Below the pieces are notes generated by a model. That model was not told where the DNA came from and searched no databases. It saw only the letters and a list, made by a program, of their open reading frames with translations. Below are positions 42,963 through 52,133 of a DNA stretch of 64,000 nt, in pieces. A program made the translations under genes and the position numbers. The stretch is from Acidobacteriota bacterium (GTDB lineage Bacteria; Acidobacteriota; Terriglobia; Terriglobales; Acidobacteriaceae): positions 248,001-312,000 of the forward strand of contig JACPYL010000010.1 of NCBI GenBank assembly GCA_016196065.1, in the 5' to 3' direction. How positions within the stretch are numbered: the first letter of the stretch is position 1; every line of letters starts with the position of its first letter.

Positions 42963-44354
42963 ATGCCCCGACGAATGTCACGACGAGATTTTCTGCATAA
43001 GACTTGCTGTGTGGCCACGGCAGGCGTAGCCGCGGCCAGCTTCAGTCGGCTCGGCCTCATTAATGCCATGGCCCAGACCGGCTCGGACTACAAGGCGCTG
43101 GTCTGCGTCTTCCTGTTTGGCGGCAATGATGCCAACAATCTGATCGTGCCCCTCAGCAGCAGCGACTATGCCAACTACGCCAAGGTCCGAGCGGGCCTCG
43201 CGCTCGCGCAGGGCAATCTCCTGCCGGTCACACCCCCAAGCATTGGTTCGCCGTTCGGCTTCCACCCGAAGCTCGCGGAACTGCGAAACCTGTTTAATTC
43301 GGGGCAAGTCGCGCTGCTCACCAACGTCGGCACGCTGATTCGTCCGACGACGCGCGACCAGTATTTACGCGGCCAGGTCGCGGTTCCCGAGAATCTTTAC
43401 TCGCACTCCGACCAGCAGCAGCAGATGCAGACGGCCACACTCGACAAGTTTGCCGAGGTCGGTTGGGGCGGACGTTTGGCGGACAAGATCCAATCGCAAT
43501 TCGGCGGAAATTTTCCTGTCGTAATTTCGCTGGCGGGCAGCAACGTATTTGCGGAAGGGCTTGTCGTCCGGCCGATTGAATCCAGCGGTGACCCGACGCG
43601 CCTGCTCTCCGGCTTCAACGGATCGGGCGAAGACAACGCACGTCTCGCCGCGCTGCAAAACCTGCTGACATTCGATACGGGTCTGTCGTTGATCCAGTCT
43701 TCGAGTACGATCACGTCCAACGCGGTGCAGGACAGCCAGACGCTTGCCGCCGCGCTGGCGCAGGGCACGCCGCTCGCGACTCCATTTCCACAAACCAACC
43801 TCGGCAATCAGTTGAAGCAGGTCGCACAGATTATTCAAGTGCGGTCGGCCCTGGGGTTGTCACGCCAGATATTTTTCGTCTCGATCGACGGCTTCGACAC
43901 TCACGAGGGCCAGCTGGCACAGCAGGACAGCCTTTTCCAGAATCTCAGCCAGTCGATGAATGCGTTCTACCAGGCGACCGTGGAAATGAGTGTGCCGCAG
44001 CAGGTGACGAGTTTCACGATGTCCGATTTCAGCCGCACGTTCTCGCCGGACAGCACGGCTGGCACCGATCACGCGTGGGGCAGTCATCACATGATCGCGG
44101 GAGGCGCCGTGGCGGGCGGAGACTTCTACGGCAAGTTCCCAACGCAGGTGTTGAGTGGACCCGACGATGCCACCGATGAAGGACGATGGATTCCGACGAC
44201 ATCGCTTGATCAGTATGGAGCGACGCTGGCACAGTGGTTTGGAGTCGCCCCGTCGGACTTGCCGTCGATCTTTCCGAATCTGCCGAACTTCACGAACCCA
44301 ACGTTGGGCTTTATCGGGACAGGAGCGCGGCAGTCAAAGCGAACGAAGGCGTGA
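42963..44354 (+). CDS. DUF1501 family protein with Tat-type signal (copy 2)
   Basis: In this 463-residue protein the signal is RRMSRRDFLHKTCCVATAGVAAASF, with the Tat motif S-R-R-D-F. The DUF1501 fold is seen in VCVFLFGGNDANNLIVPLSS, FFVSIDGFDTHEGQ, and FTMSDFSRTFSPDSTAGTDHAWGSHH. Homologous to copy 1 (35381) but with an extra glycine-rich insertion. It follows DUF1800 copy 2 by 35 bases, so it is co-transcribed with it. Such pairs are found in many Planctomycetota, Acidobacteriota and Proteobacteria. Confidence 0.92.
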   Translation: MPRRMSRRDFLHKTCCVATAGVAAASFSRLGLINAMAQTGSDYKALVCVFLFGGNDANNLIVPLSSSDYANYAKVRAGLALAQGNLLPVTPPSIGSPFGFHPKLAELRNLFNSGQVALLTNVGTLIRPTTRDQYLRGQVAVPENLYSHSDQQQQMQTATLDKFAEVGWGGRLADKIQSQFGGNFPVVISLAGSNVFAEGLVVRPIESSGDPTRLLSGFNGSGEDNARLAALQNLLTFDTGLSLIQSSSTITSNAVQDSQTLAAALAQGTPLATPFPQTNLGNQLKQVAQIIQVRSALGLSRQIFFVSIDGFDTHEGQLAQQDSLFQNLSQSMNAFYQATVEMSVPQQVTSFTMSDFSRTFSPDSTAGTDHAWGSHHMIAGGAVAGGDFYGKFPTQVLSGPDDATDEGRWIPTTSLDQYGATLAQWFGVAPSDLPSIFPNLPNFTNPTLGFIGTGARQSKRTKA

Positions 44355-44371
44355 GGCAAATGAAGTTTGGT

Positions 44372-44399
44372 GTAGAGACGGGGCTTGCCCCGTCTCTAC
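44372..44399. repeat. REP-like palindrome copy 4
   Basis: A fully palindromic GTAGAGACGGGGC-TT-GCCCCGTCTCTAC of 28 bases. It is the GAGACGGGGC family extended by GTA/TAC on both sides, and sits in the 57-base convergent gap between DUF1501 and AsmA. Confidence 0.85.
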
Positions 44400-44411
44400 G
44401 GATGGGTTCGC

Positions 44412-46046
44412 TTAGTTCTTCTTCTTTTTGCCAAATAATCCGGTGAGCGCATCGATCGGATTATTTTGATTGGGAGCGCCCGCTTTCACGCCGCCCAGCA
44501 AGCCCTTGAGTTGGCCGCCGACGATGCCTTTCACGTCCGGCACGAACGTCGGATTCGAGGTAGTGCCTTGAATCATGAATGGAATGCTGCCGGTGCCTTT
44601 GCCGCCAAGTCCAGCGATCTGCGTGAGGCCGGTCACCGCGCCACCAGTGAGATTGGCAGCCATGTTGAAGTTGAGCGCGCCACCCGGACTTACTGTACCG
44701 GCGCCGTTAACCGTACCCAGTGCGGGAATCACGAGGCTGATCTTGTCCAGTTTCGTTCCTTCGGGTGCTACGCGAACGTCTGAACTCAGGTTCTGAATGC
44801 TGGTGTCGTTGCCAGTTTGCTTTCCTGACAGCGCCGAGATGGCGGACATCTTCGATCCCAGGTTGAAGCCGGAGAGTTCTGAATTGCTTAACTTTACAGA
44901 GCCGGTGGTGACCAGCTTGTCGACTGGACCGACGGAATCCAGATCAAGCGAGAGCGTCCCGCCGTTCAATTGCGAACCGGGAGGAAGAACAACTCCAACT
45001 GCAGGAAGTACCGCTTCCAACTCATCCACTGGCATGTTCTGGCCAAGAAGTTTGGTGCGGATCGACGTTGCTTCACCGTGCGTGTCATACGTGCCCGTGA
45101 GTTTCGCCAGGGCTTTTCCCATGGCGACGTCGCCTCGCACAATGCGGCCAGCTTCGGTCTGGAGATTATGTTCGACTACGAACTGCACCTGGATGGGCCG
45201 GGCGGAAGGCGCGCCTTTCGGGGTCAATTTCAAGTTCGTGGTTTTCAACGTTCCGTCCGCCTTGACCGCATGGCCGTCGGATGCGACGGAGCCCTCAAAG
45301 TCAGCGAGTCCGCTAATGCCGGAGTTGGGATCGACCAGAGCCGATTGCGACATGTCCAGTTTCTTAATATCCAATTTCGCTTGCAACGGAGAAAGCGAGA
45401 CATCATTGGAATTGATTGGGCCGAGGGTGCCATCGAGTTTCAGGCTGCCGCCGCCGGGCAATGCGAGCGACACCGTGAGTGGGAAGGCGCTCGTCAAACT
45501 GAGATTGCGCACCAGGATGTCGACCTTGTCGTACACAATCGGCTTGCGCTTGGACGGAATCGATCCGAAAGAAATCTTCCCGTTGGTCAACTCGAGCTTG
45601 CCTACACTCAGATTGCTCGGGCTGGACGATTTTTCCGCGGGTTTGTTTTTTTCGCTGGAACTCGCGAGCGAAGAGAAATTCCACACGCCCGCCTGGTTGC
45701 GCAGGAGCGCGATTTCGGGTTCGCTAATTACGATCTCGGTGACGTTGAGTTGCTTGCTGAAGATGAGTGGCATCATTTCGAGGCCGACTTTCAGGGACTT
45801 CGCTTTGATGAATGGGGCATTGCTGAACTTGGGATCGTCCGCGATGGAGAGTTCATCCGCGCCGACTCCGCCGGAAAGGATACTCAGGCTGAGATTGCCG
45901 ACCTTGACCGGCCGCCCAAGGGCGTCCGTCAAGCGAGATTCGATCTGCGGACGGAAACTATTTACGTTAATAAGGAACGGCAGCGCAAGCGCGGCCACGA
46001 TCAGCACGACAACCACGACACCGATGATCTTGAGTGCGGTTTTCAC
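44412..46046 (-). CDS. AsmA-family protein
   Basis: This 544-residue protein begins with an inner-membrane anchor (KTALKIIGVVVVVLIVAALALPFLINV). The AsmA N-terminal domain follows, with SRLTDALGRPVKVGNLSLSILSGG, then FIKAKSLKVGLEMMPLI and ISEPEIALLRNQAGVWNF. Repetitive beta strands run to the AsmA_2 C-terminal region (GGALNFNMAANLTGG). Proteins of this family (AsmA, TamB, YhdP) form membrane-bridging beta-groove structures that carry phospholipid to the outer membrane. The start GTG 46046 is preferred because GGAGGAGG lies at good spacing upstream; it removes 13 residues from a longer frame. Confidence 0.9.
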   Translation of the reverse strand: MKTALKIIGVVVVVLIVAALALPFLINVNSFRPQIESRLTDALGRPVKVGNLSLSILSGGVGADELSIADDPKFSNAPFIKAKSLKVGLEMMPLIFSKQLNVTEIVISEPEIALLRNQAGVWNFSSLASSSEKNKPAEKSSSPSNLSVGKLELTNGKISFGSIPSKRKPIVYDKVDILVRNLSLTSAFPLTVSLALPGGGSLKLDGTLGPINSNDVSLSPLQAKLDIKKLDMSQSALVDPNSGISGLADFEGSVASDGHAVKADGTLKTTNLKLTPKGAPSARPIQVQFVVEHNLQTEAGRIVRGDVAMGKALAKLTGTYDTHGEATSIRTKLLGQNMPVDELEAVLPAVGVVLPPGSQLNGGTLSLDLDSVGPVDKLVTTGSVKLSNSELSGFNLGSKMSAISALSGKQTGNDTSIQNLSSDVRVAPEGTKLDKISLVIPALGTVNGAGTVSPGGALNFNMAANLTGGAVTGLTQIAGLGGKGTGSIPFMIQGTTSNPTFVPDVKGIVGGQLKGLLGGVKAGAPNQNNPIDALTGLFGKKKKN

Positions 46047-46128
46047 GATTATTCCTCCTCCGGGCGGGACAAAAACGGAGCACACTGCAGGAGCGGCAAA
46101 AATAACTTACAAGTCAAATTGCAAAATC

Positions 46129-46176
46129 ATTACCACCAAAGGCACCAAGGAATTCACGAAGGTTCACAAAGGAATT
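46129..46176. repeat. CACCAAGG-type degenerate repeat
   Basis: A run of near-copies about 10 bases apart: ACCACCAAAGG, CACCAAGGA, TTCACGAAGG, TTCACAAAGGA. It lies between asmA and the M20 gene. The pattern matches a dispersed intergenic repeat type seen in environmental bacteria and is unlike the heptad arrays. Confidence 0.55.
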
Positions 46177-46253
46177 GCAATGGACCCACCACCAAAAATC
46201 ACGCCCAGTTTAACAGAATCTCCACCGTTGTTAAGATAGCTGCGAGGCCCCAT

Positions 46254-47504
46254 TTGACGTCCCACTCAGCCGCTTCCGATTTGTATCCGTCAGTGCAGCA
46301 CGAGGTCGAGCGTCTGTCTGCATTGTCGGAGGTGCGTTCTGCGTTCGCATGGCTGCACGCCCATGAGTCGCGGCTGGCTGACTATCAGATGGAAGTGGCG
46401 CGAATCGCGGCACCCCCGTTTGGCGAGGCGGCTCGCAGTACGTGGCTTGCCGACCGTTTTCGCGAGATCGGACTGAGCGACGTTGAAGTCGACAAGGTGG
46501 GAAACGTTTTTGCGATCCATCCCGGATACGGTAGCCGTTACGTCGCGCTGAGCGCACATATCGACACCGTGTTTCCCGCGACAACCCCACTGAATATCCG
46601 GCAACAGGGAAGCAAGTTATTCGGGCCCGGGGTCTCCGACAACGGAGCGGGCATCGCGGCCATGCTCGGTATTGCCCATGCGCTACAGGCGGCGCGGATT
46701 CCGCACGCCCTGCCGTTTGTCTTTATCGGAAATGTTGGCGAGGAAGGCGAAGGCGACTTGCGCGGCATGCGGCACGTATTTGCGACGCCTCGCTGGGACA
46801 AGGCGATTGCCTACAGCGTGGTGGTGGACGGAGCCGGTTCCGACACCATCGTCGCGGAGGCGCTCGGCAGCCGGCGTTTTGAAGTAATCGTCCGCGGTCC
46901 GGGCGGGCACTCGTGGAGCGACTTTGGATCGCCCAATCCCATCATTGTGCTGGCTCGCACGATTGATTGCTTCAGCGAAACTCCGGTTCCCATGTCGCCC
47001 AAGACGACATTTAATGTGGGAGTGATCCGAGGCGGGACGTCGGTGAATTCCATTCCTGAATCCGCCAGCATGCGGGTCGATTTGCGTTCCACGTCCATGG
47101 CGGAGATCGACCGGCTTGAAGGCTCACTACGTCGCGCGCTCGAGCGGGCCGTCAAAATGGAAAACGAGGATGCATCGCAAAATGCCATGCGGAAACCGCA
47201 GGCAGTGCACAGTGAAGTGGTCGAGATCGGGAACCGGCCGGCGGGCGAACTTGCAACCGATGCACGGGTGTTCAAAGTCATTCGTGCGGTGGATGCGCAT
47301 CTCGGCAACACGGCTCAGGTGCAGCGTGCTTCCACGGACGCAAATATCCCGCTTTCATTGGGCCGCGAAGCCATCGCCATCGGCGGAGGCGGCGCGGGTG
47401 GCGGTGCGCACACGTTGCAAGAATGGTTCGACTGTAACGGAAGAGACCTTGGATTGAAACGCATCCTGCTTACAATGCTCACACTGGCCGGAAGTGGAGA
47501 ATAA
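46254..47504 (+). CDS. M20-family metallopeptidase (deacylase-like)
   Basis: This 416-residue protein belongs to family M20: metal ligands in ALSAHIDTVF (His, Asp), in FGPGVSDNGAGIAAML (Asp), in FIGNVGEEGEGDLRG (the catalytic Glu-Glu pair) and the C-terminal His in GGAHTLQEWF. The lid domain is at about residues 215-330, with PSMRVDLRS. Substrates may be peptides, acetyl amino acids or hydantoins. The start is a TTG at 46254, seven bases after GAGG; no better start is available in frame. Its stop overlaps the next start (TAATG), so the pair is translationally coupled. Confidence 0.85.
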   Translation: MTSHSAASDLYPSVQHEVERLSALSEVRSAFAWLHAHESRLADYQMEVARIAAPPFGEAARSTWLADRFREIGLSDVEVDKVGNVFAIHPGYGSRYVALSAHIDTVFPATTPLNIRQQGSKLFGPGVSDNGAGIAAMLGIAHALQAARIPHALPFVFIGNVGEEGEGDLRGMRHVFATPRWDKAIAYSVVVDGAGSDTIVAEALGSRRFEVIVRGPGGHSWSDFGSPNPIIVLARTIDCFSETPVPMSPKTTFNVGVIRGGTSVNSIPESASMRVDLRSTSMAEIDRLEGSLRRALERAVKMENEDASQNAMRKPQAVHSEVVEIGNRPAGELATDARVFKVIRAVDAHLGNTAQVQRASTDANIPLSLGREAIAIGGGGAGGGAHTLQEWFDCNGRDLGLKRILLTMLTLAGSGE

Positions 47505-49222
47505 TGCGAACTGTATTGATACTCGCCGCAAGCCTGGTCGTGAGCGTGTCCGCACAGAACGCGCCGGACAAGCCCAAGGCTGACATCATCTTCACGCACG
47601 GCAACGTTTATACGGGCAGCATGGATCCAACTTCCCTGGCCGCTACCCAGCGGGGGGACTCCGTGGCCATTCGCGGTGATCGCATTCTTGCGGTTGGATC
47701 TCGCGAGGAAGTTCTCAAGACCAAGGGGCCGGACACCAAGATCGTCGATCTGGCGGGCCACTTCGTGATGCCCGGATTCAATGACGCGCATGTCCATATG
47801 GCTCACGCCGGGCAAGAAAAGTCGAACGTGAATTTGCTCGGTACGAAGACTCTGGACGAATTCCGCAACCGCGTTCTCGCCGGAGTGGCGAAAGCCGCGC
47901 CCGGAGAATGGATCGTGGGCGGAGGATGGGACGAAACTCTCTGGCCGGTCAAGGTCATGCCCACGCGCTGGGACCTCGATGAGGTCGCGTCCGGCCACCC
48001 CATTTATCTGGATCGCGTGGATGGACACGTTGGAGTCGCCAGCACGCGCGCCCTGCAACTGGCCAGCATTACCGTAGCCAGCAAAGAACCTGCCGGAGGG
48101 AAGATCGATCGCGACGAAGCGGGAACGCCGAACGGAATTCTGCGGGAAACGGCGCGGGATGCGGTCCGGACAGTGATTCCCAAACCCAGCCACGACAAAC
48201 TACGGCAGGCGATTGAACTCGCTCTGGCCGATATGGCCAGCCACGGCGTTACATCCGCGCAGGACAACTCAAGTTGGGAAGATTTCAAGATTTACGAAGA
48301 GCTTGAAAAGGAAGGAAAGCTAACCGCGCGCATCTCAGAGTGGTTGCCGTTCAGCGACTCCCTGGAGAGCCTGAACCGCAAGCGCAGTTCTCATCCAGCC
48401 AATGACAACATGCTGCATACCGGCATGCTGAAAGGCATGATGGACGGCTCGCTGGGAGCGAAAACTGCTGCGTTGCTGGAGCCGTACAACGACGATCCCA
48501 AGAATTCGGGCCTGCCTCAATACGACGCCGCCAAGCTGAATGCGATGGCCTCGGAGCGCGTGCTCGCCGGCTACCAGTTGGGCTTTCATGCGATCGGGGA
48601 TCAAGCCGCGCAACTCTCCCTGGATGCTTTTGCGGATGCGCAGAAGTTCGCAAAAGAAAACAAGGTGAAGGGCGCCGACGGTGGAAATGACTATCGCCTG
48701 CGCATTGAGCATGCCCAGGTCACTTCGCCGCAGCAGATAGTGCGCTTCAAGGAACTGAAAGTAATCGCCTCCATGCAGCCCAGTCACCTGCTGACCGATA
48801 TGAACTGGGCGGAGTCGCGCCTGGGAACGAAACGGGCGGAACATTCTTATGCCTGGGCGGAATTCCTGAAGCGAGGAGTTGTGCTCGCTTTCGGAACAGA
48901 CTATCCCGTCGAACCGGTGACGCCCTTCCGTGGACTGTATGTGGCGGTGACCAGGCAGAACGAAAGCGGCAAGAAGACCTACTATCCCGAGCAGAAGATC
49001 AGCATCGAGCAAGCGATCGCCGCGTACACAATGGGGTCGGCATTCGCAGAGTTTGCCGAGAAACAAAAAGGCAAGCTGGAGCCTGGAATGCTCGCCGACT
49101 TCGTCGTTCTGGATCGCGATATCACGTCCGTGCCTGCAGCCAAGATTCTCGAAACGAAAGTTCTCCGCACGGTAGTGGGCGGCAAGACGGTCTTCGAAGC
49201 TGAAAAGACAGGTCAGAAGTAA
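47504..49222 (+). CDS. Secreted amidohydrolase (YtcJ/Amidohydro_3 family)
   Basis: This 572-residue protein has a short signal peptide (RTVLILAASLVVSVSA). The metal-dependent amidohydrolase core has the HxH motif in DAHVHM, later HAIGD (His), RIEHAQ (His) and FGTDYPVEP (Asp), all characteristic of the YtcJ-like branch. The large helical insertion near residue 300 is also typical. The family includes imidazolonepropionase-like and N-formimidoyl hydrolases; the true substrate here is unknown. Coupled to the M20 gene, so the two may act on the same peptide or acyl-amide outside the cytosol. Its stop codon is part of array I. Confidence 0.88.
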   Translation: MRTVLILAASLVVSVSAQNAPDKPKADIIFTHGNVYTGSMDPTSLAATQRGDSVAIRGDRILAVGSREEVLKTKGPDTKIVDLAGHFVMPGFNDAHVHMAHAGQEKSNVNLLGTKTLDEFRNRVLAGVAKAAPGEWIVGGGWDETLWPVKVMPTRWDLDEVASGHPIYLDRVDGHVGVASTRALQLASITVASKEPAGGKIDRDEAGTPNGILRETARDAVRTVIPKPSHDKLRQAIELALADMASHGVTSAQDNSSWEDFKIYEELEKEGKLTARISEWLPFSDSLESLNRKRSSHPANDNMLHTGMLKGMMDGSLGAKTAALLEPYNDDPKNSGLPQYDAAKLNAMASERVLAGYQLGFHAIGDQAAQLSLDAFADAQKFAKENKVKGADGGNDYRLRIEHAQVTSPQQIVRFKELKVIASMQPSHLLTDMNWAESRLGTKRAEHSYAWAEFLKRGVVLAFGTDYPVEPVTPFRGLYVAVTRQNESGKKTYYPEQKISIEQAIAAYTMGSAFAEFAEKQKGKLEPGMLADFVVLDRDITSVPAAKILETKVLRTVVGGKTVFEAEKTGQK

Positions 49223-49314
49223 GAAGTCAGATTGCAGAAGTACAATCCGGAGAGGCGACAGGCTTCCGGAATCTCGGAGTCCAGCTTCGTCAATTTCACT
49301 TTTCACTTCTGCAT
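49214..49314. repeat. Heptad-periodic inverted repeat array I
   Basis: Left arm 49214-49241 (CAGAAGT, AAGAAGT and others) includes the TAA stop of the amidohydrolase gene (49220-49222). Right arm 49291-49314 (CAATTTC, ACTTTTC, ACTTCTG) is the inverted counterpart. The array spans the gap before the small membrane gene, whose ATG is 7 bases on. Confidence 0.65.
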
Positions 49315-49320
49315 CCCTAT

Positions 49321-49632
49321 ATGACTTGGAAGGAACGGGAGCGGGCGTTTTACATCGGGGCTCCGCTGGCGGTCGTTCCGGCCTTGAGTTTCCTTCCTGC
49401 TGTCATGTTTCTGCTGGTTGTCCCCAGGATTGCCCATGCGCAACTGATCGCTTTCGTGCTGCTCCCAGTCCTTGGGGTGGCGGGCGGCCTGGGGCTCTGG
49501 AAGTTGGCGCTGGGAGCCGTGCAACGGCCGTTTGGGATCCTGAATGCCCTCAGTTTTGCTGCGATTTTTGTCATCCTTGTGATCGCCGGATATACGGGGC
49601 TATTCCTGGCGCTGATTACGGTTAAGTTCTAG
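49321..49632 (+). CDS. Small three-helix membrane protein
   Basis: This 103-residue protein consists largely of three hydrophobic helices (LAVVPALSFLPAVMFLLVV, LIAFVLLPVLGVAGGLGLW, AIFVILVIAGYTGLFLALI). The N-terminus is charged (MTWKERERAF). No family recognised. The ATG at 49321 is the only start before the first helix, and the reading in the other frame (49326) is non-hydrophobic, supporting this one. It could be a subunit of a transport or respiratory complex, but no neighbour supports it. Confidence 0.6.
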   Translation: MTWKERERAFYIGAPLAVVPALSFLPAVMFLLVVPRIAHAQLIAFVLLPVLGVAGGLGLWKLALGAVQRPFGILNALSFAAIFVILVIAGYTGLFLALITVKF

Positions 49633-49638
49633 AAAACA

Positions 49639-49724
49639 GTTCTCGGTTGCCGGTTCTCAGTTCTCAGTGAAAATCCAATCAACCGGGCATTTTCTGAGAA
49701 CTGGGAACTGGCAACTGAGAACTG
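49639..49724. repeat. Heptad-periodic inverted repeat array J
   Basis: Left arm 49639-49666 (GTTCTCG, GTTGCCG, then GTTCTCA twice). Right arm 49695-49722 (TGAGAAC, TGGGAAC, TGGCAAC, TGAGAAC). The arms can pair over a 28-base centre with very few mismatches: the best-paired array. It is upstream of the HtrA gene and begins 6 bases after the previous stop. Confidence 0.85.
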
Positions 49725-49834
49725 ATGTTAACGCGGAGAGGGTTTTGTGCGTCTAACCAACCAATACACTTCTACGGGGCACACTCTGTGCGAAGGTATA
49801 ATGCGTTAAGGCACGTATTTTCAGGAGGAAAGAA

Positions 49835-51424
49835 ATGGAATCGCGCGAAAGCGCCTTTTGGGTGCGCTTCAAGGCCAAGCGCTGGGCGTACACCCTCACG
49901 ATTTTGGCGACACTGACTGTCGGCATTCTGGTTGGAACGATTGTTTCGTCTGGGGTAAAAGGCAAAGAGGGGCAGACTGGGTCCGATGCCACTCCTTTGA
50001 CGATTCCCGCGGCGCAGCAGCATGCCAATGAGTTTTCGAAGATTTCCAAGCAACTCGAGCCGAGCGTCGTGAACATCAACACCGAATCGACGATCAAAAG
50101 CCCGAAGCGACGCGGACGCGCTCCGCAGGCCGATCCTGGAGATCAGGGTGGTGGCGGCGACGACAACGGCGGTTTCCAGGATTTCTTTGATAAATTTTTC
50201 GGCGGCCAGGGCGGAGCCGATGGTGGCAACGTTCGCCAGCGTTCACTCGGTTCAGGCGTGATTGTGGACCCCAAGGGATACATTGTCACGAACCGCCACG
50301 TGGTCGAAAAAGCCGATCGCATCCGCGTGAAGTTGCAGGATGAACCGCCTGCCGCGCCGGGCCATGATGCCAAGTTGATTGGCATGGACCAGGAAACGGA
50401 TCTGGCTGTGATCAAGATCGAAACCGATCGCCCTCTTCCCGTCGCAAAGCTCGGCAACTCCGACAGCATGGAAGTTGGCGACTGGGTGCTGGCAATCGGT
50501 AGTCCCTTTGGATTGCAGGAAACGGTGACTGCGGGAATCGTGTCCGCGAAGGGACGCAACATTGTCCCCAACCGCCAGTTCCAGTCGTTCATTCAGACCG
50601 ATGCTGCGATCAACCCGGGTAACTCCGGCGGCCCGCTTGTCAACATGAATGGTGAGGTGATCGGCATCAACACCGCGATCCTCACGGAAACCAGTTCCTA
50701 CGCAGGCGTTGGTTTCGCGATGCCCTCGAATACCGTGGCCCAGGTCTACAACCAGCTGGTTGGACCGGACCACCGCGTTTCGCGTGGTTCGATTGGTATC
50801 GAGTTCGCAGCGCAACCGAATCCGGCGATTGCTCGCATCTACGGATCGGGCGTGACCGTATCGAACGTGGTTGCCGGCAGTCCCGCGGAAACCGCTGGCC
50901 TCAAGATCGGCGACACGATTACTTCCGTCGACGGCAAAGAATTGAAGTCGGGCGACGAACTGGTGGCAGATATCGCCGCCCGCAAGCCTGGGACAAAGGC
51001 GAAGCTCAACTTTGTCCGCAACGGAAAGAAGCAGGACACCACCGTTACGATCGCAGACCGCTCCAAGCTTTTCGCTTCCCGCTTAGGCGATGAAGAGGAA
51101 GGGCAAGGCGCGGAAGAACCGAAGCCCAGCAAGACGGGAATTACGGTTCGCGCGATCACTCCGGAAATTGCGGATCGCCTGAACATTCCCGCCAACAAAG
51201 GCGTGGTCGTCCAGGACGTGAAGCAAGGGTCATTCGCCGAGGATGTCGGTTTGAACCGGGGCGATGTGATCCTCGAAGTGAACAAACAGCCTGTCAACAG
51301 TGCTGACGATTTCACGAATATCGAGTCGTCGATGAAGAGTGGACAGGATATGGTGTTCCTGGTTCGGCCGCGTGGTTCGCGGGCACAGGATGGAACGATC
51401 TTCCTGGCCGGAACACTTCCGTAA
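49835..51424 (+). CDS. HtrA/DegP-type periplasmic serine protease
   Basis: This 529-residue protein has an N-terminal anchor or signal (AYTLTILATLTVGILVGTIV). The trypsin-like domain is at residues about 125-310, with the catalytic His in TNRHVV, the Asp in DQETDLAVIK and the Ser in PGNSGGPL. Two PDZ domains follow, one near 340-400 (VSNVVAGSPAETAGLKIGD) and one near 440-520 (VVQDVKQGSFAEDVGLNRGD). A Gly/Asp-rich linker sits before the protease domain. It degrades or refolds misfolded envelope proteins. ATG 49835 follows AGGAGG. Array J lies upstream. The enzyme could be the sensor or executor of envelope stress. Confidence 0.95.
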   Translation: MESRESAFWVRFKAKRWAYTLTILATLTVGILVGTIVSSGVKGKEGQTGSDATPLTIPAAQQHANEFSKISKQLEPSVVNINTESTIKSPKRRGRAPQADPGDQGGGGDDNGGFQDFFDKFFGGQGGADGGNVRQRSLGSGVIVDPKGYIVTNRHVVEKADRIRVKLQDEPPAAPGHDAKLIGMDQETDLAVIKIETDRPLPVAKLGNSDSMEVGDWVLAIGSPFGLQETVTAGIVSAKGRNIVPNRQFQSFIQTDAAINPGNSGGPLVNMNGEVIGINTAILTETSSYAGVGFAMPSNTVAQVYNQLVGPDHRVSRGSIGIEFAAQPNPAIARIYGSGVTVSNVVAGSPAETAGLKIGDTITSVDGKELKSGDELVADIAARKPGTKAKLNFVRNGKKQDTTVTIADRSKLFASRLGDEEEGQGAEEPKPSKTGITVRAITPEIADRLNIPANKGVVVQDVKQGSFAEDVGLNRGDVILEVNKQPVNSADDFTNIESSMKSGQDMVFLVRPRGSRAQDGTIFLAGTLP

Positions 51425-51530
51425 CATTACGGCACACCGGCGAGACTGGCGCTGCACCCCCGGTTCGGGGCTATCATGCAGCTAGTTTCGCCGGTTGTCT
51501 TTTGGGCGGAATCGAGTAGTTGAAATTCAG

Positions 51531-52079
51531 ATGCCGACTTCTTCTTCAATCCGGAATGGGCTGATCACGCTTCTGTGCGGAGCCGTGGTTGCGTCCGCGC
51601 CATTGTCGTCGGCTACTACAACGAAGAAGAAATCGACCAAGACAGCCAGTCACTCTTCGACGAGCGCGAGCCATTCTACGGCGAAGTCATCCAGCCACAG
51701 GAAGCATTCGCGGACAAAAGCGAAAGGCAAGAGCGCAAGAACGCGGGGCCAGAAGGCGATTGAGTCGGAACGAGCGCAGAAGATTCAGGAAGCTCTGGTT
51801 CGCGAGCACTACATGGAAGGCGAGCCCTCCGGCAAATGGGACGATGCGACCCAAGCCGCGCTGCGGCGTTACCAGGCCGACCAGGGATGGCAATCGAAGT
51901 CCGTGCCAGACTCCCGCGCTCTCATTAAACTCGGCCTCGGTCCGAGTCATGATCACCTGCTGAATCCGGAAACCGCGATGACTACCAGTCCGGTTGCCGA
52001 TGCCAAAGCGCCGGCCAAGCACGCACCTGCCGATGCCACCGCACCCTCTAGCGACACCTCACCCCGTCCGCAGCATTGA
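51531..52079 (+). CDS. Secreted protein with peptidoglycan-binding-like domain
   Basis: This 182-residue protein has a signal peptide (LITLLCGAVVASAPLSSA) and a long Lys/Ser/Thr/His-rich linker (residues about 30-70). The peptidoglycan_binding_1-like domain is at about 80-130: IQEALVREHYMEGEPSGKWDDATQAALRRYQADQGW. The C-terminus is an Ala/Pro/Asp/Ser-rich tail. The domain typically binds murein. The start ATG 51531 is chosen at the head of the signal peptide; the upstream frame from 51495 is short and lacks support. Confidence 0.75.
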   Translation: MPTSSSIRNGLITLLCGAVVASAPLSSATTTKKKSTKTASHSSTSASHSTAKSSSHRKHSRTKAKGKSARTRGQKAIESERAQKIQEALVREHYMEGEPSGKWDDATQAALRRYQADQGWQSKSVPDSRALIKLGLGPSHDHLLNPETAMTTSPVADAKAPAKHAPADATAPSSDTSPRPQH

Positions 52080-52133
52080 GAATCGCAGGTCCGCGAGAAC
52101 TTCTTCCTGATTGTTAACCAACTTGTATTTTGA

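Noticed and set aside
44797-46239. 480-codon plus-strand frame opposite the AsmA gene
   Set aside because: Antisense shadow; AsmA motifs lie on the other strand.
44970-46253. N-terminal extension of the M20 peptidase frame
   Set aside because: The extension lies antisense to AsmA and is not protein-like; the M20 domain starts after TTG 46254.
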